64,000 nucleotides of DNA from CAVSRC01 sp963830205. Its GTDB lineage: Bacteria; Pseudomonadota; Alphaproteobacteria; Rhizobiales; Kaistiaceae. Below the pieces are notes generated by a model, which had not been told where the DNA came from, made no database searches, and saw only the letters and a list, made by a program, of their open reading frames with translations. The translations under genes were made by a program, and so were the position numbers. Location of the stretch: assembly GCA_963830205.1 (NCBI GenBank), contig CAWHLP010000043.1, forward strand, positions 1 to 64,000, in the 5' to 3' direction. How positions within the stretch are numbered: position 1 is the first letter of the stretch; each line of letters begins with the position of its first letter. Positions 34,330 to 45,641 of this stretch are shown here, piece by piece.

Positions 34330-36198
34330 ATGGTCGCCAACAACTCGCACCCCCCCCACAACGTCAACGTTCCCCCGGCTCCCAGACCGGAGGTTCTCGA
34401 GATATGCGCCAGCTATGGCAACGACCGGCACAGGATGATGGACATCCTGCACACGATCCAGGACCGCTATCGCTGGATCGCGCCTGAGACCATGGAGACG
34501 ATCGCCGAGGCGACTAGCCTGTCGCGCATCCAGGTCGAAGGCGTGGCGAGCTTCTATTCCTTCTTCTCGCTGACCCCGAAAGGCAGGGTCACGATCCGCC
34601 TGTGCGACGACATCATCGACCGTTTTGCCGGCCTCGATGCCGTCGTCGAGGAGTTCGAGAGGATCCTCGGCATCACAGTCGGCGAGACGTCGGCCGACGG
34701 CGCCTTCTCGCTCGAATACACCCCGTGCATCGGCATGTGCGATCAGGCCCCGGCGGCGATGATCAACGACGTGGTCGTCACCAGGCTGAACCGGCAGAAG
34801 GCGCGCGACGTCGCCAACGCCCTCGTGGCCGGCGAGAGCCCGGAGAAGATCGCGGTGCCCGGCTTCACCCCGTCCTCGCCGCACGAGCGGGCGACGCGCA
34901 TGGTGACCAACAACATCCGGCACGCCGGCGAATGCCTGCTCGGCCCGGTGCCGATGGATGCCGGCCTGAAGAAGGCGGTCAGCATCACCCCGACCCAGAT
35001 CATGAACACGGTCGAGGAAAGCGGCTTGCGCGGCTGCGGCGGCGCCGGCTTCGTCACCGGCCGCAAATGGCGCTTCGCCGCCGGCGGCGAGATCGAGCGG
35101 CGCTTCATCATCTGCAACGCCGACGAAGGCGAGCCCGGCACCTTCAAGGACCGCGCGCTGCTCACCGAGCGGCCGCATCTGCTCGTCGAGGGCATGACCA
35201 TCGCCGCCCGCGCCATCGGCGCCAAGGAAGGCATCATCTATCTCAGGGGCGAATACGTCTATCTGCGTCCGCTGCTGGAGGAGGTGCTCGAGCAGCGCCG
35301 TGCCGCCGGCCTCCTCGGCAAGGAGATCATGGGCGTCAGGAGCTTCAACTTCGACATCCGCATCCAGCTCGGCGCCGGCGCCTATGTCTGCGGCGAGGAA
35401 GGTGCGCTGATCTCGTCCTGCGAGGGCTTGCCCGGCGAGCCCAAGACCCGTCCGCCGTTCCCGGTCAGCCGCGGCTATCTCGGCTATCCGACCGTCGTCA
35501 ACAACGTCGAGACCTTCTGTCACGCCGCCCGCATCCTCGACAAGGGCGCCAAGTGGTTCTCCGACATGGGCGTCGAGGGCAGCCACGGCACCAAGCTGTT
35601 CTCGATCAGCGGCGACTGCCTCAATCCGGGCATCTACGAACTGCCCTACGGCCACACGATCTGGGAGCTTCTCGCCATCGTCGGCGGCGAGGATGCCGCG
35701 GCGGTGCAGGTTGGCGGCCCCAGCGGCACGATGATCGGCCGCGACCGTTTCGACCGCAAGCTGACCTTCGACGACCTCGCCACCGGCGGCGCCATCATCA
35801 TCTTCAACAACGCCCGCAATATCCTGGAGATCGTCGAGTACTACATGTCCTTCTTCGTGCATGAGAGCTGCGGCTACTGCACGCCATGCCGGGTCGGCAA
35901 TGTCTTCCTGCAGAGGGCCATCGCCAAGTTCCGCAAGGGCCTGGCCAATCCGGAGGACATCGAGTACCTCCGCGACCTCTCTTCGACGATCATCGAAACC
36001 AGCCGCTGCGGTCTCGGCATCACGGCGCCGAACCCGGTTCTGACGACCCTCCACAGTTTCCCGCTGATCTATTCGACCATGACCAAGCCGACCAAGGACG
36101 GCATTCGGGACACGTTCGACATCCAGGCGGCGATCGACGGAGCGCGCAAGATCGCCAAGCGTCGCTCTTACATCTTTGACAAGGACTACAGCCAATGA
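34330..36198 (+). CDS. hoxF: NAD-reducing [NiFe]-hydrogenase, diaphorase subunit HoxF
   Basis: 622-residue cytoplasmic flavoprotein that exchanges electrons between NAD(H) and the hydrogenase module. Residues 1-170 are NuoE-like; only three of the four usual cysteines are seen (Cys92, Cys133, Cys137), as in other Hox proteins whose N-terminal cluster is atypical. The NuoF-like part follows: NADH loop LRGCGGAGFVTG, FMN segment CNADEGEPGTFKDR, then GAGAYVCGEEGAL, and the [4Fe-4S] site ESCGYCTPCRVGN with its last ligand in SRCGLG. The fused NuoE-NuoF layout is that of Ralstonia HoxF (group 3d). Its stop overlaps hoxU as ATGA. First gene of a ten-gene operon. Confidence 0.95.
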   Translation: MVANNSHPPHNVNVPPAPRPEVLEICASYGNDRHRMMDILHTIQDRYRWIAPETMETIAEATSLSRIQVEGVASFYSFFSLTPKGRVTIRLCDDIIDRFAGLDAVVEEFERILGITVGETSADGAFSLEYTPCIGMCDQAPAAMINDVVVTRLNRQKARDVANALVAGESPEKIAVPGFTPSSPHERATRMVTNNIRHAGECLLGPVPMDAGLKKAVSITPTQIMNTVEESGLRGCGGAGFVTGRKWRFAAGGEIERRFIICNADEGEPGTFKDRALLTERPHLLVEGMTIAARAIGAKEGIIYLRGEYVYLRPLLEEVLEQRRAAGLLGKEIMGVRSFNFDIRIQLGAGAYVCGEEGALISSCEGLPGEPKTRPPFPVSRGYLGYPTVVNNVETFCHAARILDKGAKWFSDMGVEGSHGTKLFSISGDCLNPGIYELPYGHTIWELLAIVGGEDAAAVQVGGPSGTMIGRDRFDRKLTFDDLATGGAIIIFNNARNILEIVEYYMSFFVHESCGYCTPCRVGNVFLQRAIAKFRKGLANPEDIEYLRDLSSTIIETSRCGLGITAPNPVLTTLHSFPLIYSTMTKPTKDGIRDTFDIQAAIDGARKIAKRRSYIFDKDYSQ

Positions 36199-36941
36199 CT
36201 GCGATTAGCGACAGCGGCACAAGGCGCGACACAACATTCATCTTCACCATCGATGGCATCGAGGTGAGGGCGCAGCCTGGCCAGACCATCATGGAAGCCG
36301 CCGATGACGCCGGCATCTACATCCCGCGCCTGTGCGACCACGAGGGCCTGAGGCACCAGGGTTCCTGCCGCGTTTGCACCGTCAAGGTCGGCGGCCGCAG
36401 CGTTTCGGCCTGCACCCAGCCGGCCAACCCCGGCACGAATGTCGAGTCGGAGACGCCGTATCTGAACAAGCTGCGGCGCGATCTGGTCGAGATGCTCTTC
36501 CACGAGGGCAACCACCTTTGCCCGATGTGCGAAGCCAGCGGCAATTGCGAGCTGCAGGCCATGGCCTATCGGCTCGACATGACCGAGACGACCAGGTTCC
36601 CGTATCTCGAGCCGAACCGCGACCTCGACGCCTCCCACCCGGACATCGCGCTCGACACCAATCGCTGCATTTCCTGCGGCCGCTGCATCCGCGCCTCGCA
36701 GGACGTCGACGGCAAGGGCCTGTTCGGCTACGTCGGCCGCGGCATCCATCGCCGGGTCGCCGTCAACGGGCCGGACCTGGCCCATACCGAAGCGGCAGCG
36801 ACCGATCACGCCATCTCGGCGGAGGTCTGCCCCGTCGGCTGCATCATCCGCAAGGGCGAAGGCTTCGCCATTCCGATCGGCGAGCGCGAATTCGACAAGG
36901 GCCTGATCGGCCACGAGATCGAGGAGAAGCGGCATGCCTGA
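36195..36941 (+). CDS. hoxU: NAD-reducing hydrogenase, iron-sulfur diaphorase subunit HoxU
   Basis: 248-residue NuoG-N-like protein carrying electrons between HoxF and HoxY. It has a [2Fe-2S] domain (LCDHEGLRHQGSCRVC, then SACTQP), a His-Cys3 [4Fe-4S] site (HEGNHLCPMCEASGNCEL) and further [4Fe-4S] ligands (CISCGRCIRASQ and EVCPVGCI). The ligand CxxC-xx-C motif of the third cluster is followed by ASQD, so the usual fourth Cys lies in the later VCPVG. Length and order match HoxU. It overlaps hoxF by four bases and hoxY by eight. Confidence 0.94.
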   Translation: MTAISDSGTRRDTTFIFTIDGIEVRAQPGQTIMEAADDAGIYIPRLCDHEGLRHQGSCRVCTVKVGGRSVSACTQPANPGTNVESETPYLNKLRRDLVEMLFHEGNHLCPMCEASGNCELQAMAYRLDMTETTRFPYLEPNRDLDASHPDIALDTNRCISCGRCIRASQDVDGKGLFGYVGRGIHRRVAVNGPDLAHTEAAATDHAISAEVCPVGCIIRKGEGFAIPIGEREFDKGLIGHEIEEKRHA

Positions 36942-37503
36942 ACTGAGAAAAGCGCGGATCGCCACCGCGTCCCTGGCCGGCTGCTTCGGCTGCCACATGG
37001 CCATGCTCGACATCGACGAACGGCTGATCGAATTGATGAAGCTGGTCGAATTCGACCGTTCGCCGCTGAACGACATCAAGAAGTTCACCCAGCGCTGCGA
37101 CATCGGCATCGTCGAGGGTGGCTGCTGCAACGAAGAGAACGTCTACACGCTCCGGGAATTCCGCCGCAATTGCGACGTACTCATCGCCATCGGCCAGTGC
37201 GCCATCATGGGCGGCCTGCCGGCCCTCAGGAATGCCGTGATGCATTCGGACAATCCCCTCAGGGAGTGTCTTGAAGAGGCCTACATCACCGGCAAATACA
37301 TCCGGAATGAAACGCACCAGGTTCCGAACGATCCGGCCTTGCCGCTGTTGCTCGACCAGGTCTACCCCTGCTCGGAAGTGGTCGAGATCGACTACAACAT
37401 TCCGGGTTGCGGTCCCACCGGCGACGTCATCTTCAACACGCTCGCCGGCCTTTTGACCGGCAAGTTCCACGGCTTCGAGCGCGAACTGATCAAGTTCGAC
37501 TAG
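36934..37503 (+). CDS. hoxY: [NiFe]-hydrogenase small subunit HoxY
   Basis: 189-residue small subunit. It has the proximal [4Fe-4S] ligands: LAGCFGCHMAMLD near residues 14-26, GGCCNEENV, IGQCAIMGG and IPGCGPTGDVI. There is no Tat signal and no medial/distal cluster domain, so it is the short cytoplasmic type used in Hox (group 3d) enzymes. It forms the catalytic module with HoxH. Start overlaps hoxU by eight bases; hoxH begins ten bases after its stop. Confidence 0.94.
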   Translation: MPELRKARIATASLAGCFGCHMAMLDIDERLIELMKLVEFDRSPLNDIKKFTQRCDIGIVEGGCCNEENVYTLREFRRNCDVLIAIGQCAIMGGLPALRNAVMHSDNPLRECLEEAYITGKYIRNETHQVPNDPALPLLLDQVYPCSEVVEIDYNIPGCGPTGDVIFNTLAGLLTGKFHGFERELIKFD

Positions 37504-37513
37504 GAATAGAGAA

Positions 37514-38956
37514 ATGGCCGAACCCAGATTGATCGAAATCCACCCGGTGACCCGTGTCGAAGGACACGGCAAGGTCACCATTCACATGAACGAAGCCAAC
37601 GAGGTCGAGGAAGCGCGGCTGCACATCGTCGAATTCCGCGGCTTCGAGCGCTTCATCCGCGGGCGCCTGTTGTGGGAGGTCCCGGTCGTGGTGCAGCGCC
37701 TGTGCGGCATCTGCCCGGTCAGCCACCATCTCGCCGCCGCCAAGGCGATGGACATGATCGTCGGCGTCGACGAGCTGCCGCCGACGGCCGAGAAGATGCG
37801 TCGCCTGATGCACTACGGCCAGGTGATGCAGAGCCACGTTCTGCACTTCTTCCACCTGGCGGCGCCGGACCTGCTGTTCGGCTTCGATGCTCCGGCGGCC
37901 AAGCGCAACGTCTTCGAGATCCTCAAGGAGAATCCGGAACTCGGCCGCCGCGCCGTGATGATGCGGAAATACGGACAGGAAATCATCGAAGCCACCGCCG
38001 GCAAGAAGGTGCACGGCACCGGCGCCATTCCCGGCGGCATCAACCACAACCTCTCGATTGCCAAGCGCGATGCCTTCCTCAAGGACATCGACACCATGAC
38101 CCAATGGGTCAAGGACGCTGTGGCGCTGGCCAAGGATTACACGCTGGGCCATCTCGATCTGGTCAACAGCTTCGCCTCCTTCCCGTCGAACTACATGTCG
38201 ATCGTCCGCAGCGACGGCGCACTTGACTTGTATAACGGCAATTTCCGCTTGAAAGACCCCGACGGAAACATCCTCATCGATCAGGTGCCCAACAGGGATT
38301 ACTACAACTATGTGATCGAGGACGTGCGGTCCTGGTCCTACATGAAATTCCCCTACTACAAGGAAATGACCCCGGAGACGGGCTGGTACCGTGTCGGCCC
38401 GCTGGCGCGCCTGAACAACGTCGATTTCATCGACACGCCGCTGGCCAACGCCGCACTCGACGAACTGCGCGCCGTGACCGACGGCAAGCCCAATACCACC
38501 TCGCTGGGCAATCACTGGGCCCGCATGATCGAAGTCCTGCACTGCATCGAAAAGATCCGCGAGCTGCTCAACGATCCGGACCTGCAGGGCACCGATCTTG
38601 TTGCCAAGGGCGACCGGCGCGAGGAAGGCATTGGCGTGATCGAGGCGCCGCGCGGCAACCTCATCCACCACTACAAGGTCGACGAGCACGACCAGGTCAC
38701 CTACTGCAACCTGATCGTTTCGACGACCCACAACAACGAGGGCATGAACCGCGCCGTCAAGGACGTCGCCATCAAGCACCTCTCCGGTCACGAGAAGATC
38801 ACCGAAGGCATGCTCAACCACATCGAGGTCGCCATCCGCGCCTACGACCCGTGCCTCTCCTGCGCCACGCACGCGCTTGGCCAGATGCCGCTTGCGGTCG
38901 AGATCCAGGATGCCGCCGGCAATGTGATCGACAAGCGCGAGACAGGGGCGGCGTGA
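37514..38956 (+). CDS. hoxH: [NiFe]-hydrogenase large subunit HoxH
   Basis: 480-residue catalytic subunit holding the Ni-Fe(CN)2CO site. The L1 motif is RLCGICPVSHH (Cys64, Cys67) and the L2 motif is DPCLSCATH (Cys447, Cys450). 27 residues follow the L2 histidine (ALGQMPLAVEIQD and onward), the C-terminal extension that the specific protease removes after nickel insertion. The N terminus IEIHPVTRVEGHGK is also diagnostic. All four nickel ligands are intact, so an active enzyme is expected. Stop and protease start overlap as TGATG. Confidence 0.96.
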   Translation: MAEPRLIEIHPVTRVEGHGKVTIHMNEANEVEEARLHIVEFRGFERFIRGRLLWEVPVVVQRLCGICPVSHHLAAAKAMDMIVGVDELPPTAEKMRRLMHYGQVMQSHVLHFFHLAAPDLLFGFDAPAAKRNVFEILKENPELGRRAVMMRKYGQEIIEATAGKKVHGTGAIPGGINHNLSIAKRDAFLKDIDTMTQWVKDAVALAKDYTLGHLDLVNSFASFPSNYMSIVRSDGALDLYNGNFRLKDPDGNILIDQVPNRDYYNYVIEDVRSWSYMKFPYYKEMTPETGWYRVGPLARLNNVDFIDTPLANAALDELRAVTDGKPNTTSLGNHWARMIEVLHCIEKIRELLNDPDLQGTDLVAKGDRREEGIGVIEAPRGNLIHHYKVDEHDQVTYCNLIVSTTHNNEGMNRAVKDVAIKHLSGHEKITEGMLNHIEVAIRAYDPCLSCATHALGQMPLAVEIQDAAGNVIDKRETGAA

Positions 38957-39453
38957 TGGCCGCCCTGCTGATCGGCTTCGGCAACCAGGGACGCGGCGAC
39001 GACGGCCTCGGTCCCCGGTTTGCCGAGCGGATCGAGCGGCAGGCGCCGACGGGCCTTGCGATCGACATCGATTACCAGTTGACGGTCGATCACGCGCTGG
39101 CGGTCTCGGATGCCGATCTGGTCATCTTTGCCGACGCCGAGATCGGCGCGGAAGGATCGTTCTCCTTCGCGCCGGTCAGCGCCGAAGGCGCCACCGGCAT
39201 GGGCAGCCACGAGCTCAGCCCCGAGGCTGTGCTGACCCTCGCCAAGACCCTATATGGAAGGGAGCCGCAGGCCTATGTGCTGGGCATCGCCGGCTGGGAC
39301 TACGGCGAGGTCAAGGAAGGGCTGAGCGCCGAGGCAGAGGCCCATCTCGAAGAAGCCGAGGCGTTCTTCCTCGAGTGGTATGCGACGATCTCGGCCGAAT
39401 TCGCCCCGGCGAGCGGGGCGGGGCAGGCGAAGGACCATCTCGCCGATGCATGA
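38956..39453 (+). CDS. hoxW: Hydrogenase maturation endopeptidase HoxW
   Basis: 165-residue HyaD/HybD-family protease that clips the HoxH C-terminal extension after nickel is inserted. It has the nickel-sensing Glu/Asp region GFGNQGRGDDGLGPRF near the N terminus, Asp in FADAEIGAEG, and the His of MGSHELSPEAVL. Position directly after hoxH and the one-base overlap support the pairing. It overlaps hypA by eight bases. Confidence 0.88.
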   Translation: MAALLIGFGNQGRGDDGLGPRFAERIERQAPTGLAIDIDYQLTVDHALAVSDADLVIFADAEIGAEGSFSFAPVSAEGATGMGSHELSPEAVLTLAKTLYGREPQAYVLGIAGWDYGEVKEGLSAEAEAHLEEAEAFFLEWYATISAEFAPASGAGQAKDHLADA

Positions 39454-39787
39454 GCTCTCGCTTTGCGAAGGCCTGCTCGACATCCTCAAGTCCGAAGCCG
39501 AGACGGCCAAGTTCAGGAAGGTGAAGCGGATCACGCTGGAAGTGGGTCCGCTGTCGACGGTGGAGCCGGAGGCCCTGCGCTTCGGTTTCGATGTCGTGAT
39601 GCGCGGCAGCCTGGCCGAGGGGGCGAAGCTTGATATCGTCACCGAGCCGGCCGAGGCGCGCTGCCTGAGCTGTTTCGAGCTGGTCACCGTCAGCGACCGG
39701 CTGTCTTCCTGTCCAAGGTGCGGGGGCACCGAACTGCAGATCAGTGGCGGCGATGCCCTGCGTATCAAGGAATTGGAGGTTTCGTGA
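39446..39787 (+). CDS. hypA: Hydrogenase nickel-insertion protein HypA
   Basis: 113-residue nickel metallochaperone. The N-terminal MHELSL carries the Ni-binding His2. The zinc site is CLSCFELVTVSDRLSSCPRC (two CxxC pairs). The C terminus SGGDALRIKELEV is typical. It delivers nickel to the large subunit together with HypB. The start overlaps hoxW by eight bases, and the stop overlaps hypB by one base. Confidence 0.95.
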   Translation: MHELSLCEGLLDILKSEAETAKFRKVKRITLEVGPLSTVEPEALRFGFDVVMRGSLAEGAKLDIVTEPAEARCLSCFELVTVSDRLSSCPRCGGTELQISGGDALRIKELEVS

Positions 39788-40620
39788 TGTGTGCGACATG
39801 CGGCTGCGGCAAGGGTGAGGTGACCATCGAAGGTCACGATCACGCCCACGGACACCACCACCACGATCACGAGCATGGTCACGACCATCACCATGATCAC
39901 GGCCATGATCATCACCACGATCACGACCCGGAAAGCCGGGTGGTGGCGGTCGAACGCGACCTGTTGGAAAAGAACAACGCGCTCGCCGCCGACAACCGCG
40001 CCTATTTCGAACGGCGCGGCATCCTGGCGCTGAACCTGGTTTCGAGCCCCGGCTCGGGCAAGACCGAGCTTCTGGTCAAGACCATCGCCAGGCTGGCCGG
40101 CAAGGTGGTGCCCTTCGTCGTCGAAGGCGACCAGCAGACCAGCAACGACGCCACCCGCATCCGCGCGACCGGCGCCGCCGCCATCCAGATCAACACCGGC
40201 AAGGGCTGCCATCTCGACGCCCACATGGTCGGCCATGCGCTCGGGCATCTGGAGCCTGCCGAGGCTTCGGTGGTCTTCATCGAGAACGTCGGCAATCTCG
40301 TCTGCCCGGCCGGCTTCGACCTTGGCGAAGCCCACAAGGTGGTCATCCTCTCGGTTACCGAAGGCGACGACAAGCCGCTGAAATATCCCGATATCTTCGC
40401 CGCCTCCGATCTCGTCCTGATCAACAAGACCGACCTCTTGCCCTATGTCGATTTCGACATGGACAAGGCCACCGCCAATGCCCGGCGGGTGCGGCCCGGC
40501 ATCAAGGTCCTGCCGATCTCGGCCCGCACCGGCGAGGGCTTCGACAACTGGATCGCCTGGCTGATGGGCGCCCGCACCATGGTGCTGGCCGGTCATCCGC
40601 TTGGCGTCGCGGCCGAATAA
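39787..40620 (+). CDS. hypB: Hydrogenase nickel-insertion GTPase HypB, His-rich
   Basis: 277-residue GTPase. The N terminus MCATCGCGKG holds the high-affinity nickel site (Cys2, 5, 7). Residues 17-47 are a His/Asp tract with over twenty histidines, which stores nickel as in rhizobial HypB. The G domain has the P-loop SSPGSGKTELL (about 86-96), the metal-site segment GKGCHLDAHMV, the switch VGNLVCPAGFDLGE and NKTDLLP. It supplies nickel to HoxH with HypA. Confidence 0.96.
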   Translation: MCATCGCGKGEVTIEGHDHAHGHHHHDHEHGHDHHHDHGHDHHHDHDPESRVVAVERDLLEKNNALAADNRAYFERRGILALNLVSSPGSGKTELLVKTIARLAGKVVPFVVEGDQQTSNDATRIRATGAAAIQINTGKGCHLDAHMVGHALGHLEPAEASVVFIENVGNLVCPAGFDLGEAHKVVILSVTEGDDKPLKYPDIFAASDLVLINKTDLLPYVDFDMDKATANARRVRPGIKVLPISARTGEGFDNWIAWLMGARTMVLAGHPLGVAAE

Positions 40621-40629
40621 GGTCCGGGC

Positions 40630-43098
40630 TTGAGCAACGCGCCCCGCGGTCGCGAAAGGATCGCGGTCACCGGCAATGTGCAGGGCGTCGGCTTCCGCCC
40701 CTTCGTCTGGCGTGAGGCGACTGCGCGTCGCTTAGCCGGCTATGTGGTCAACACCCCGGAAGGCGTCACCCTCGAAGCGGAAGGCCCGGCCGAGGCCATC
40801 GACGGGCTGGTCGCGGCGCTGAAGACCCCGCCGCCGCCGGCCGCCACCGTCACGCTGACGCGCGAGGCAATGGCGCCGACCGGCGAGACCGGCTTCGCCA
40901 TCCGCGACAGTGCGCTTAGCGGGCGGCGGAGCGCCGCGGTGCTGCCCGACCTTGCAACTTGCGAGGAATGCTTCGCCGAAGTCTCCGACCCGGCTAACCG
41001 GCGCTACCGCTATCCCTTCACCAACTGCACCCATTGCGGCCCGCGCTATTCGATCATCACCGACCTGCCTTACGACCGGCAGCGCACCACCATGCGCCGC
41101 TTCGTCATGTGCCCTGAGTGCAAGGCGGAATACGAGGACCCGGCCGACCGCCGCTTCCATGCCGAGCCCAATGCCTGTCCGGTGTGCGGGCCGCAACTGG
41201 CGCTGTGGGACGGGGAGGGGACGGTGCTTGCCGTCCGCGACGACGCGCTCAAGGCGGCCGCCGCGGCGCTCTCCGACGGCAGGATCGTGGCGGTGAAGGG
41301 CCTCGGCGGCTTCCACCTGATGGCCGATGCCCGCAACGAGGCGGCCGTGCGCGCGCTCCGCCAGCGCAAGCACCGCGAGGAGAAGCCGTTCGCGGTCATG
41401 TTCCCTTCGCTCGATGCACTGATCGAGGCGGCCGCCCCGACCGACATCGAGGTGGAGGTGCTGACCTCGCGCGAGCGGCCGATCGTGCTCGTTGCCAGGC
41501 GGCCGGGCGCGCTGGCCGAGTCGGTGGCGCCAGGGAACCCGCTGGTCGGCGCCATGCTGCCCTATACGCCGCTGCATCACCTGCTCTTGGCCGAGATCGG
41601 CGCGCCGGTCGTGGCGACCAGCGGCAACCGATCCGACGAACCCATCTGCATCGACGAAACCGAGGCGCTCGCCCGTCTTTCCGGCATCGCCGACCTGTTC
41701 CTCGTCCATGACCGGCCGATCGAGCGGCCGGTGGACGATTCGGTGGTGCGCGTCATCGCCGGCAGGCCGACCGTCTTCCGCCGGGCGCGTGGGCTGGCGC
41801 CGGCGGTCGCGGCGCGCGGCGTCAAGCCCGGCATCCTCGCCGTCGGCGGCCATCTCAAGACGACGGTGGCGCTCTCGACCGAGGCCGGCGTCGTCCTCGG
41901 CCAGCATCTCGGCGACCTCGATACGGCGGAAGCGCGCGACGCCTATGACCGCGGCATCGCCGACATCCAGCGCCTGCACGACGCCGCGCCGCGGCTCATC
42001 GCCCGCGACCTCCATCCCGATTACCACTCGACCCGCGTCGCCGAGGGTCTTGCCGCCCCCAAGGTCGCCATCCAGCACCACCTCGCCCATGTCGCCTCCT
42101 GCATGGCCGAACATGGTCTCGAACCGCCGGTGCTCGGCGTCTCCTGGGACGGCACCGGTTACGGCACCGACGGCACCGTGTGGGGCGGCGAGTTCCTGTT
42201 GGTCACGGCCAGCGGCTGGAAGCGGGCAGGGCACCTGCGCCCGTTCCGCCTGCCCGGCGGCGAGGCGGCGGTGCGCGAGCCGCGCCGCTCCGCGCTGGGC
42301 CTGCTCCATGCCGCCTTCGGCGCGGACGCTTTTGCCATGACCGACCTTGCGCCGGTCGCCGCCTTCACGACCGCCGAACGCAAGGCGCTGGCGACCATGC
42401 TCGATCGCGGCCTCAACGCGCCGGTCACCACCAGCGCCGGGCGCCTGTTCGACGCGGTTGCGGCGCTCATCGGCCTTCGCCAGAAGACCAGCCACGAGGG
42501 CCAGGCGGCCATGGAGCTGGAATGGGTGGCTGGCGCCGCTGGGAGCGAGGCGCCGAACCTCCCCCTTGAGGGGAGGTCGGAAACCGCGTCAGCGGATTCC
42601 GGGAGGGGGTCCAGCGTCGGTCGTGCTCCCACCCCCACCCGAAATGCCTCCGGCATTTCGACCTCCCCGCAAGGGGGAGGTTGGCAGCCCGCGGAAGCGT
42701 TGCCGGACGACGGAGATCCCGGCCTTCGCCGGAGCGACGAAGAAGCAAGCGGTTATCGCATTGACATCACAGAAGAAAATGGCGTCTTCGTCCTCGACTG
42801 GCAACCTCTGATTGAGGCGCTGATGGCCGATATCCGCGGTGGCGCGGCGCCGGCCACCATGGCGGCGCAATTTCATGATGCCCTGGCCCTTGCTATTGCC
42901 GCTACAGCCGCCAGAATCGGGGAGACGACGGTGGTCCTCTCCGGCGGCTGCTTCCAGAACGCCCGGCTGACCGAGAGGACTTTGACAGCGCTCAAGGCGG
43001 CCGGCCTTGAACCGGTGCGACAAGAACGCGTGCCCCCCAACGATGGCGGACTGGCCCTTGGCCAAGCCTGGTGGGCGGGACGATTTCAAGGAGACTGA
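40630..43098 (+). CDS. hypF: Carbamoyltransferase HypF, with an in-frame repeat insertion
   Basis: 822 residues. HypF makes the cyanide ligands of the Ni-Fe site from carbamoyl phosphate, passing carbamoyl groups to HypE. Domains in order: acylphosphatase (VTGNVQGVGFRPF), two zinc fingers (CEECFAEV to CTHCG; CPECKAEY to CPVCG), a YrdC-like domain (VKGLGGFHLMAD) and a Kae1-like domain (IQHHLAHVASCMAEHG; SWDGTGYGTDGTVWGG; VLSGGCFQNARLTE). About 65 residues near 640-705 are not HypF-like: they are the in-frame translation of a palindromic repeat (42557-42681 plus flank). Typical HypF is about 750-780 residues. The TTG start at 40630 is inferred from spacing and the aaggt upstream. Confidence 0.92.
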   Translation: MSNAPRGRERIAVTGNVQGVGFRPFVWREATARRLAGYVVNTPEGVTLEAEGPAEAIDGLVAALKTPPPPAATVTLTREAMAPTGETGFAIRDSALSGRRSAAVLPDLATCEECFAEVSDPANRRYRYPFTNCTHCGPRYSIITDLPYDRQRTTMRRFVMCPECKAEYEDPADRRFHAEPNACPVCGPQLALWDGEGTVLAVRDDALKAAAAALSDGRIVAVKGLGGFHLMADARNEAAVRALRQRKHREEKPFAVMFPSLDALIEAAAPTDIEVEVLTSRERPIVLVARRPGALAESVAPGNPLVGAMLPYTPLHHLLLAEIGAPVVATSGNRSDEPICIDETEALARLSGIADLFLVHDRPIERPVDDSVVRVIAGRPTVFRRARGLAPAVAARGVKPGILAVGGHLKTTVALSTEAGVVLGQHLGDLDTAEARDAYDRGIADIQRLHDAAPRLIARDLHPDYHSTRVAEGLAAPKVAIQHHLAHVASCMAEHGLEPPVLGVSWDGTGYGTDGTVWGGEFLLVTASGWKRAGHLRPFRLPGGEAAVREPRRSALGLLHAAFGADAFAMTDLAPVAAFTTAERKALATMLDRGLNAPVTTSAGRLFDAVAALIGLRQKTSHEGQAAMELEWVAGAAGSEAPNLPLEGRSETASADSGRGSSVGRAPTPTRNASGISTSPQGGGWQPAEALPDDGDPGLRRSDEEASGYRIDITEENGVFVLDWQPLIEALMADIRGGAAPATMAAQFHDALALAIAATAARIGETTVVLSGGCFQNARLTERTLTALKAAGLEPVRQERVPPNDGGLALGQAWWAGRFQGD
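42557..42681. repeat. Palindromic repeat element inserted in frame within hypF
   Basis: About 125 bases bounded by two hairpins of the same type: ACCTCCCC/GGGGAGGT at 42557-42577 and at 42661-42681. Between them is a perfect 9-bp hairpin (CGAAATGCC-tcc-GGCATTTCG, 42640-42660). The element keeps the hypF frame open and adds Pro/Gly/Ser-rich residues. A related hairpin occurs beyond hydA at 21484-21506. The following bases (about 42712-42735, gatcccggccttcgccgg) look like another genome repeat. Confidence 0.75.
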
Positions 43099-43100
43099 CC

Positions 43101-43366
43101 ATGTGCCTGGCGATTCCGGGAAAGATCGTCTCGACCGAAGGCGATGAGATCATGCGCACGGCGCGGGTCGATTTCGGCGGCGTCATCAAGGAGGTCAACC
43201 TGGCCTACACGCCCGAGGCCAAGGTCGGCGACTACGCGCTGGTCCATGTCGGCTTCGCCATCAGTCTGATCGACGAGGAAGAGGCGCAGAAGGTGTTTGA
43301 CCATCTCGAGCGCATGAACGAGCTGGAGGACCTCGCCGAGGCGGCCGCCGCCGCGGAGCCGGCACA

Positions 43367-43370
<4 letters not shown>
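43101..43370 (+). CDS. hypC: Hydrogenase assembly chaperone HypC
   Basis: 89-residue HypC/HupF chaperone. The N-terminal MCLAIPGKIV carries the essential Cys2 that binds iron with HypD and later contacts the large subunit. VDFGGVIKEVNLAYTPEAKVGDYALVHVGFAIS is the family core, followed by an Ala/Glu-rich tail. A Shine-Dalgarno (aaggaga) lies in the end of hypF. The stop overlaps hypD as ATGA. Confidence 0.96.
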
Positions 43371-44470
<1,100 letters not shown>

Positions 44471-44476
44471 CCGCTT

Positions 44477-45527
<1,051 letters not shown>

Positions 45528-45641
45528 TCTGACAGGGGCGGGGGGTCTCAGCCTCCCGGGGGAACAAGCCATGAGCAGGAGGACCGGCGCGCCGGGCTTT
45601 GCTCGGCTGATCGGGCTCACCGACAGGCGGGAGCCCGGCTG

